Source: Acanthosepion pharaonis
Lineage: Eukaryota; Mollusca; Cephalopoda; Sepiida; Sepiidae
DNA: 64,000 nt
Assembly (NCBI GenBank): GCA_903632075.3
Contig: CAHIKZ030002038.1
Span: 124,001 to 188,000 of the forward strand
Reading direction: 5' to 3'
Positions 58,500 through 64,000 of this stretch are shown in pieces. The notes below the pieces were generated by a model. The model was not told where the DNA came from and did not search any database. It saw only the letters and a program-made list of their open reading frames with translations. Each line of letters opens with the position of its first letter. Positions within the stretch are counted from its first letter, which is position 1. The translations under genes and the position numbers were made by a program.

Positions 58500-59720
58500 A
58501 TTTGAAACCAATTCACAAATTTCATTTTTAATTCTGCTGTTAGGTCAACACTGCATACTTTTTTCAAATGTATCTGGAAGTCTTTCTGCAATTGTATTGT
58601 TAACTATGATAGCATTCTGATCATAAAAATTGCATTTCTTGTACCAATATTTTGAACATAGCCACATTTTTTGTATTCTATTTCCAGTCTAATTCTGCTA
58701 CAAGCTCTATTCATTAGAATCCTAAATATAAGTTTAGTTATATGGCTCATTAAGCTGATTGTCTAATGGATTAGCTTACATTCATTTGCACCTTAGTTTC
58801 TTTGTCAGGGCTAGAAAGTTTGATCTACTGATGTCATTTGGTATTTAACTGATGTTGTATATTTCATTTTGGCAACCTTATAAATCCTGAAACTAAGGCT
58901 GATAGTATCTCCATTACAATCTCATCTTTTCTTGCTGCTTTGCTCCTCTTCATCTTGTGCTGACCAAATCCCCAGAATTTTAATGCTATTTTTCTTTCTC
59001 TATTTTTATGTATTATGGGGTTCTCTCCCCTGCTGTCATGAAAGAGCTCTCTAATGTATTTGTTTCATCTCTGTAGTATCTTTACTATTTCCATTATGAT
59101 TGTCGTGTTTTTAGATTTTAGGTATTTTACCAAAGACATTTTTTTGCCTTTTTTTTATTTCATCATTTTATGCATGTCTGCTATGTGCTTATTCTGCAGT
59201 TTTGCAATCTCTGCATACTTGTTGAGGCATTCCTCTTTTGCTTGCATGCTTTCACATATTTTTAATGGTTTTCTTTATTCTATTTTGCACCATATCTTGG
59301 CATAATCTGCTGTTTTTCTTTATGTCAAGATTTACATTTTTTGATTTCTTTATTCCCTTGGCATCACTTCTTTTGCTGCTATCCCTAGTGCTTCTCTTAA
59401 GATGTTCCACTTTGAGTTCCTGACTTGTTCCAAAGTTTTAGATTTGTTCTTAATGTCAACTGCATATGTTTGTTAGCAAATTAAGTCATTCTGAAGTTTG
59501 TCATATTGTAGCTTAGGTGTTGCATTGGATTTCTTTAATTCTAGTGCTTTTGGTTTTCATAAGACTGGAAAGTGATCATTTCCACAGTCAGTTCTTGGGT
59601 ATATATTATATTCTTAATATTTTGATGTGGCCCATTGTATCCTAAAATCTTTAGGTATGTTTTCATGTACTTTAGTAACGTATGTCAAGGAAATTATTCT
59701 CAGATTGTGCTAGTAGATTT
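58500..59720 (-). pseudogene. RTE-like LINE RT, decayed
   Basis: Minus-strand relic. Recognisable in order from high to low coordinates: NDHFPV-like start, a long Lys-rich connector, QGREPHNT and KILGIWSAQDEEEQSSKK, ISLMSHITKLIFRILMNRAC, RNAIFMIRMLS. The last two blocks match RT motifs 1-2 of RTE-like elements (ISLMSHxxKLxLRILxNR and GTRxAIFxxRxL). It lacks the FIDYxKAFD motif, so the 3' half is missing. Confidence 0.78.
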
Positions 59721-60111
59721 ACTTCCCTATTGCACTAAAAGGGGAAGGGGGACAAAGACCTTTGCTGAGACACACCAGCAAGAGCCAGAGCAGCTAAATA
59801 AAAATTATTTAGTTTATCTAGGAAACTATTAAGCATGTGGGGAAGTACATACTGTTATGAAGAATTCTTTTCATGCATGAAAAATATCAAAACTGCTGAA
59901 AGAAATAGATTGAGTGATTCCCATTTAACTAACGTTCTTAAAATAAAGATGAATACCATAATATTATAAAAGGAAAATATATTATAAAAGGAAAAAAATA
60001 TAAAAAGAAAGAAAATATCAAAAATCACATTAAATTTATTTTGTGTATGTATAATTTCTTATTTCTACTGTTAATAATAAAGTATTTTTGTAATTATATA
60101 TATTTGTGTTA

Positions 60112-60622
60112 TATTCTGTGCTAATAGGAATATATACTTGAACAACATGGTGGATAAAATAAGTAACGATTTATTGTAAAAACCAATACAATAAGAAATA
60201 AGATAACAGTTATGCGCATGATCATTGCAAGTCAATTCAGTAGTGAGTGCTACTATTGGAAGGTCGGTAGTTCTCGCGTAAGTCTGAGTCGTACTCAGCA
60301 GATCCCAGCTATGGTATCTAGCAACTGCCCCACGCAATCACATGTGGCACAAGACCGAATTTAATGTGAGGTTCCTGAACCTGTAGGCTCAGCCAAAAAA
60401 TCCTCATAGACCCCACATAAATGAGATCAGGTGTGTCTACCTCCTCAAACGAGACTACCCTTTGGCATAGCCTTGAACGGGTTCCTCTCTGCCTTTGGGC
60501 AGAGAGTTTGACCAGTACAGCTGGAAAAGATTCCAGCTAGACTCTGTAGTTCATTGACTTACAGATACTTATAGGTAGTTACTACCTATAGTGTAGTCAC
60601 ACATGGTGGTGACACATTATTC
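60112..60622. mobile_element. Possible solo LTR or other GC-richer insertion
   Basis: A 500-bp block with higher G+C begins TGTGCTAATAGG (60117) and ends GGTGACACAT (60617), flanked by TATTC on both sides (60112-60116, 60618-60622). One extra T after CACA spoils a perfect LTR end. It contains palindromes ATAGGTAGTTACTACCTAT (60572-60590) and CTCTCTGCCTTTGGGCAGAGAG. No coding. Confidence 0.45.
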
Positions 60623-61338
60623 CATTACATCAATTTGTAATTAAAATTTGATATTCAGAATGTTTTGAGCTTTCTAAATAAAGTACTTTTGTGGTCTGGT
60701 GAATATACCTAAATTTCATTAGGAAAAAAAGTTGGACAACCCTGTATTAGAATGTAATACATCATTTCTAAATCTTTTGCCAATTGTTAAGTAGTCTGTC
60801 TAGTTCTTTTTGTCTCTTCCTAGGATTTTTCATGTCCACAAGTGTTCTTGAAACCAGTTTTCATAAATTCTTATGAATCCATTTTTTCTCTAGATTCATT
60901 ATATTATCCATATCCATACTGACTATTTTGCTAACTCATTTCCTTCCTACATTTGCATGTCGGCCCTTGTTGATAATGATCATTTCTTGTGACTTGTTCT
61001 GGTATCTGACAGTTACTAGTATCTCAAAATATATTTTCTTTATCTAATATTAAACCATCTCCTCTTTTATTTCTCTCTTTACGTGCATATATTGGATTGG
61101 AAATAAATAAGCCTCTAGCAAGATCTATGTTGCTTGAGAAAAGCAACAGAAATTGTATGGAAAAACAACCCAGCAAAAATGAACAACAACAAAGATTTAT
61201 TTAAAAAATTCAAAGAATGTTAACATGTTTATAATTTATAAATTTATGTTTTACATGATTTAATACAATATTGTGCTTTCATCGATTATGTTGATTGTCA
61301 GACAATAATTATTCAAAGATATTTTACCAGTTTGTGAT

Positions 61339-61370
<32 letters not shown>

Positions 61371-61379
61371 AATATAAAA

Positions 61380-61450
61380 GTGAACATTGAAGTCAACACT
61401 TAGAGACGAAAAGGTGTTTCATGCTAGACGCAATCGTCAGGCAGCAAGTG
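61380..61450 (-). ncRNA. Hammerhead-like motif at Penelope 3' end
   Basis: Minus strand: CTGACGA (61434-61440), stem II TGC..GCA, GAAA (61417-61420), ACACCTTTTCGTC with GTC at 61405-61407. The partial stem I AACACTT/AAGTGTT is short here compared with the 6.6 kb copy. Core consensus is intact. Confidence 0.5.
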
Positions 61451-61499
61451 TTCGATTTTTTCTTGACTATATATATATAGGTCAGTGGTGCAATGTGGG

Positions 61500-62100
61500 T
61501 AACTGATTCTGGCGGGAGTGGCTTGTTTTTTTTTTTTTTTATTTATTTGGGTTAATTTATTTTACTAGTTTTTTATTTTCATTTTCTATTTTATATATTA
61601 ATTTATTCTTTTCGGTTTCGATCTTTATTAACATAGTAAAAAAAATGGAGGGGGGATTTGCTTAGGTCGCTTATTTAATAGTTTCTTTTAGTCTGGGAAG
61701 ATAATTAAGGTTATTTACTTGTCCAATCTTTAGAGTGACTGCTGTAGTCTATTCTGTCAGTTTTTAATTTGTTTATTATTTTATTTATTTATTTATTTGG
61801 ATTGATTACTTGTTTTTTTTTTTTTATTTAACGTTTATTTTTATTAGTTCTAACAGTTATTTTATTTTATTGGTTTAATTTGTTAATTTGTTCATTTATT
61901 TATTTATTTGGATTACTTTTTTTGGTTTTTTTTTTTATTTATTAACTTTTTTTTTTATTTTGTCTATTTTTTCGTATTTATTATTAATTTGTTTATCATT
62001 TACTCTATTTATTTGTTTATTAAAATTTATTTTTTTTATTTTTTTATTTTTTATTTATTTCTATTTCATCTATTCTAACGGGGAGTGGTTTGTTAATTTG
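61500..62100 (+). repeat. T-rich low-complexity (TTTATTTATT)n tract
   Basis: Long TTTATT-rich region, A-rich when read in the direction of the Penelope-like element, corresponding to its 3' part. Small frames here are low-complexity artefacts. Confidence 0.75.
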
Positions 62101-62189
62101 TTTATTATTTGTTTGGGTTAATTTATTTTACTTTATAGTTTTTATATTATTTTGTTTATTTTTATTTATTCATTTCAGTTTTCCATTTT

Positions 62190-62790
62190 TAAGTAACGTA
62201 GTAAAAAATTGTTTTCATGTCTGCATTTTGAGATGAGCACAGATCATTTATTTAGTAATTTATTTTGGTCTGGGAAGATAATGATAGCTATTTTTTCCTC
62301 CAAGCAAAGTTTGCAGGTTTTGGATTGATTGTTGTAGGCTGATGATCTTTTCCATGATATTTTTGGTGTGATTTGTGTTTTGTTTTTAATTTTCCAGATA
62401 TACTTAGAAAGCATTGTGCTGTTCACATATTTACTATTTGTGAAAGATGTTTTGTGTGCATAGTTTCTTTGTTTCCGGGGTCCTTCAGTTACTCTTATGT
62501 ATACATTTTCCTCATTATCTGGTCATTTTACCGTGGCTTGGTATATAACGTTGTTTTGTAAGCAATTACTGTTTAAGGAGCATTTATTCTTTATTCTACA
62601 GTTACACGTGGGTTTAATTTATTTGGGTAGTTTGTAGATAGTTTTCCTGTTGTGCTTTTTTATTATTTGTGCCATGTTCTAAGTGCAACTGTAGGTGATT
62701 TTTATAGTGTTTTTATTGAATATTTTGTGTAGAGTGCTTGATTCCAGGAAGTGTTTGTTTAAGAGTTTGAAGAATATTTTACCTACGTTT
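62190..62790 (-). pseudogene. Penelope-like connector and GIY-YIG endonuclease remnant
   Basis: Frame-shifted relic: NVKTNVGKIFFKLLNKHF, LHKIFNKNTIKITYSCT, then CNCRIKNKCSLNSNCLQNNV with IYQATV, YAHKTSFTNSKYVNST and MLSKYIWKIKN, KTCKLCLEEKIAIIIFPDQN and KLLNK followed by a stop. The CxCR..CxLxxxC linker followed by VIYxATV and LSKYIWxLK is diagnostic of GIY-YIG-containing Penelope elements. Stops interrupt it. Confidence 0.83.
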
Positions 62791-62794
62791 GTTT

Positions 62795-63112
62795 TTACAT
62801 TTTTGCTGTATGGTGGATTGAACTATATGAAATTTCTCTTCCTGTTGGCCTTTTTGTGCTCTGTGGTGAGTATGTGAGTGTTGCTGGGAATCCACTATCT
62901 TTTAGGGCTGTTTTGTAGTCTTTCTTGGCTTTGTTAAATATGGTTTCATTGCAAGAATTGCCGGAAAGCCTGCGGTTAAACGATTTTGATATCTGTTTGA
63001 TTATTGAAGGTGGGTGATTGGAAGATGTGTGTATGTACAGTGGTTTATCATTAGGTTTTCTGTAATATATATCAGGCCTGATGATTGCATCTGGCATGAA
63101 ACAGGCTGTCAC
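62795..63112 (-). pseudogene. Penelope-like RT, C-terminal fragment
   Basis: Reads RPDIYYRKPNDKPLYIHTSS, NHPPSIIKQISKSFNRRLSG, NSCNETIFNKAKKDYKTALK, then DSGFPATLTYSP. The YRKPNDKPLYIHTSSNHPP and RRLSxxSxNExxFxxAxxxY blocks are typical of the RT thumb region in this class. The upstream palm with YADD is absent. The first residues (MTACFMPDA) are translated from the inverted terminal repeat, not from RT. Confidence 0.82.
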
Positions 63113-63140
63113 CTCTGAGTGTTGACTTCAATGTTGACTT
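63072..63140 (+). ncRNA. Hammerhead-like motif at inverted Penelope end
   Basis: Plus strand: CTGATGA (63078-63084), TGC (63086-63088) with GCA (63094-63096), GAAA (63098-63101), stem III ACA-GGC-TGT (63101-63109), C at 63110 as cleavage nucleotide. The 5' strand of stem I has been replaced by RT sequence, so it should not fold as a complete ribozyme. Confidence 0.5.
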
Positions 63141-63160
63141 TTATATTTATATATAGATAA

Positions 63161-63225
63161 TCTTAACTATATATATATATATATATATAGATAATCTTAA
63201 CTATATATATATATATATAAAAAAA
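63161..63225 (+). repeat. Duplicated (TA)n with GATAATCTTAAC
   Basis: AGATAATCTTAACTATATAT occurs twice, separated by TA runs. Confidence 0.9.
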
Positions 63226-63250
63226 ACAAAAAAAAAACAAAAAAAAACAA

Positions 63251-64000
63251 GAACAACATCTATTATATACCTGAAGATGTCTGTAGGAACAGACAAAAGC
63301 TTGTAGTAAAAATAACAACTAATACGGCAGAAATTTATATAAACAAGGATCAATTCATTCATAACGGATCTGGAGGTTTTTGTGTACTATTTGAATTGTT
63401 TTCAGAGATGGATGTCTGCCATTTAAATCATTAACCTTTGCATTAGTTTTGTGTGAATAATTCATGTATTTGTAAATTGATTGCACGTTTATTGTAATTT
63501 AAATAAATGATCTGATCCATGTGCGACTTTTTGGTTAATAAGTGCGACATTACTGTAATTATTGAACAATATAGTTCATGCCACTTTGACAGTAAAATTT
63601 ACCAGTAAAATAATTTGTTCATTACCATATTTGGTATAAACGCAAACACTTTAAAAAAAGAAATTTAAAATCAAACTCAGCGTTTTTTTGCGCGTTCAAA
63701 AACCAATATCTCATTTTCAATAGCATTTTTCGGATACAATAATACATATATTTTGTTGTCCTCTTATTACTAAGAGAAAAAACAAGAACAACATCTATTA
63801 TATACCTGAAGATGTCTGTAGGAACAGACGAAAGCTTGTAGTAAAAAAATAACAACTAATACGGCAGAAATTTATATAAACAAGGATCAATTCATTCATA
63901 ACGGATCTGGAGGTTTTTTATACTATTTGAATTGTTTTGCGAGATGGATGTCTGTGCCATTTAAATCATTAACCTTTGCATTTAGTTTTTTGTGAATAAT
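63251..64000 (+). repeat. Tandem repeat (period 535 bp) with hammerhead cores, locus 2
   Basis: GAACAACATCTATTATATAC at 63251 recurs at 63786 and similarity continues to the window edge (AACAACTAATACGGCAGAAA, AACAAGGATCAATTCATTCA, CATTTAAATCATTAACCTTT). Each unit starts just at a hammerhead core. One full unit and ~215 bp of the next are visible; the array may continue outside. Confidence 0.88.
63797..63845 (+). ncRNA. Intact hammerhead-like core in second tandem unit
   Basis: Stem I TAC/GTA (63803-63805, 63841-63843), CTGAAGA (63806-63812), stem II GTCTG/CAGAC (63814-63818, 63825-63829) with loop TAGGAA, GAAA (63830-63833), minimal stem III closed by A63833-U63839 over GCTTG, cleavage predicted after A63840. 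All conserved core residues of the CUGANGA/GAA consensus are present. The first unit (63271-63307) is identical except AAAA for GAAA. Confidence 0.6.

Larger units (their letters stand above)
61338..63145 (-). mobile_element. Penelope-like element, 5'-truncated, with inverted hammerhead-bearing end
   Basis: Minus-strand element. It contains an RT C-terminal fragment (63067-62795), a Cys-containing connector and GIY-YIG endonuclease remnant (62790-62190), an A-rich (minus) 3' region and a terminal repeat with hammerhead core at 61.38-61.44 kb. Its upstream end (63060-63145) is a terminal-repeat piece in the opposite orientation joined directly to RT sequence at codons IIRPDIYYRKP. Penelope elements combine RT with GIY-YIG and are known for such partial inverted copies. 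Confidence 0.8.

Noticed and set aside
63622..63855. 77-codon minus-strand frame
   Set aside because: It lies inside the tandem non-coding repeat and is not conserved in the other locus.
1..64000. CRISPR arrays, operons, bacterial ribosome-binding sites
   Set aside because: The window is eukaryotic; no regularly spaced identical repeats with unique spacers occur.

Overview
The window looks like intronic and intergenic DNA from a large, AT-rich animal genome. A lophotrochozoan mollusc is most likely, probably a coleoid cephalopod. This rests on short exons separated by introns of roughly 4-18 kb, dense TA/CA microsatellites, tRNA-headed SINEs, several decayed LINEs, Helitrons, Tc1/mariner elements, hAT-type MITEs and a Penelope-like element carrying hammerhead-ribozyme motifs. 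The taxon is an inference; no rRNA, mitochondrial or other species marker is present.

One host gene can be supported. Six short exons on the minus strand (56419-56457, 49692-49755, 34679-34829, 30951-31059, 17511-17651, 7096-7189) have canonical splice sites. The last five join without a phase break into 186 codons. The conceptual protein runs from part of an SH2 domain into the helical linker that precedes the catalytic domain of SHIP-type inositol 5-phosphatases (INPP5D/INPPL1). The start of the SH2 domain should lie beyond the right edge and the phosphatase domain beyond the left edge. The SH2 exon expected to carry the FLVR phosphotyrosine-binding motif, between 49756 and 56418, was not found.

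The rest is mobile and repetitive DNA. 0-8 kb: a deleted LTR retrotransposon with 116/118-bp LTRs and an inverted internal LTR copy, several MITEs, and a hammerhead-like fold-back. 9-16 kb: a hAT MITE with a perfect 8-bp target duplication, a Tigger-like fragment and a 24-bp minisatellite of about 1.07 kb. 16-24 kb: a hairpin MITE, a solo LTR, and a jockey-like LINE whose reverse transcriptase is interrupted by the same 24-bp minisatellite just after its YVDD motif, then a second LINE fragment. 24-48 kb: two sister Helitron remnants, a tandem 392-bp duplication, LINE fragments, a long tRNA-headed SINE, a solo LTR, two mariner-like transposase relics and a tandem repeat with a hammerhead-like core. 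48-60 kb: a LINE tail, a SINE-like GC-rich block, a third Helitron and a decayed RTE-like LINE. 60-64 kb: a possible LTR, a Penelope-like element encoding RT and GIY-YIG remnants with hammerhead-bearing ends in opposite orientation, and a head-to-tail repeat of period 535 bp with a hammerhead core in each unit.

The most unusual signal is the hammerhead-bearing tandem family. Two loci, 42.8-43.4 kb and 63.25-64.0 kb, have nearly equal unit lengths (540 and 535 bp), diverged sequence and compensatory changes in stem II. That is the arrangement expected of retrozyme-like elements or of Penelope terminal repeats.
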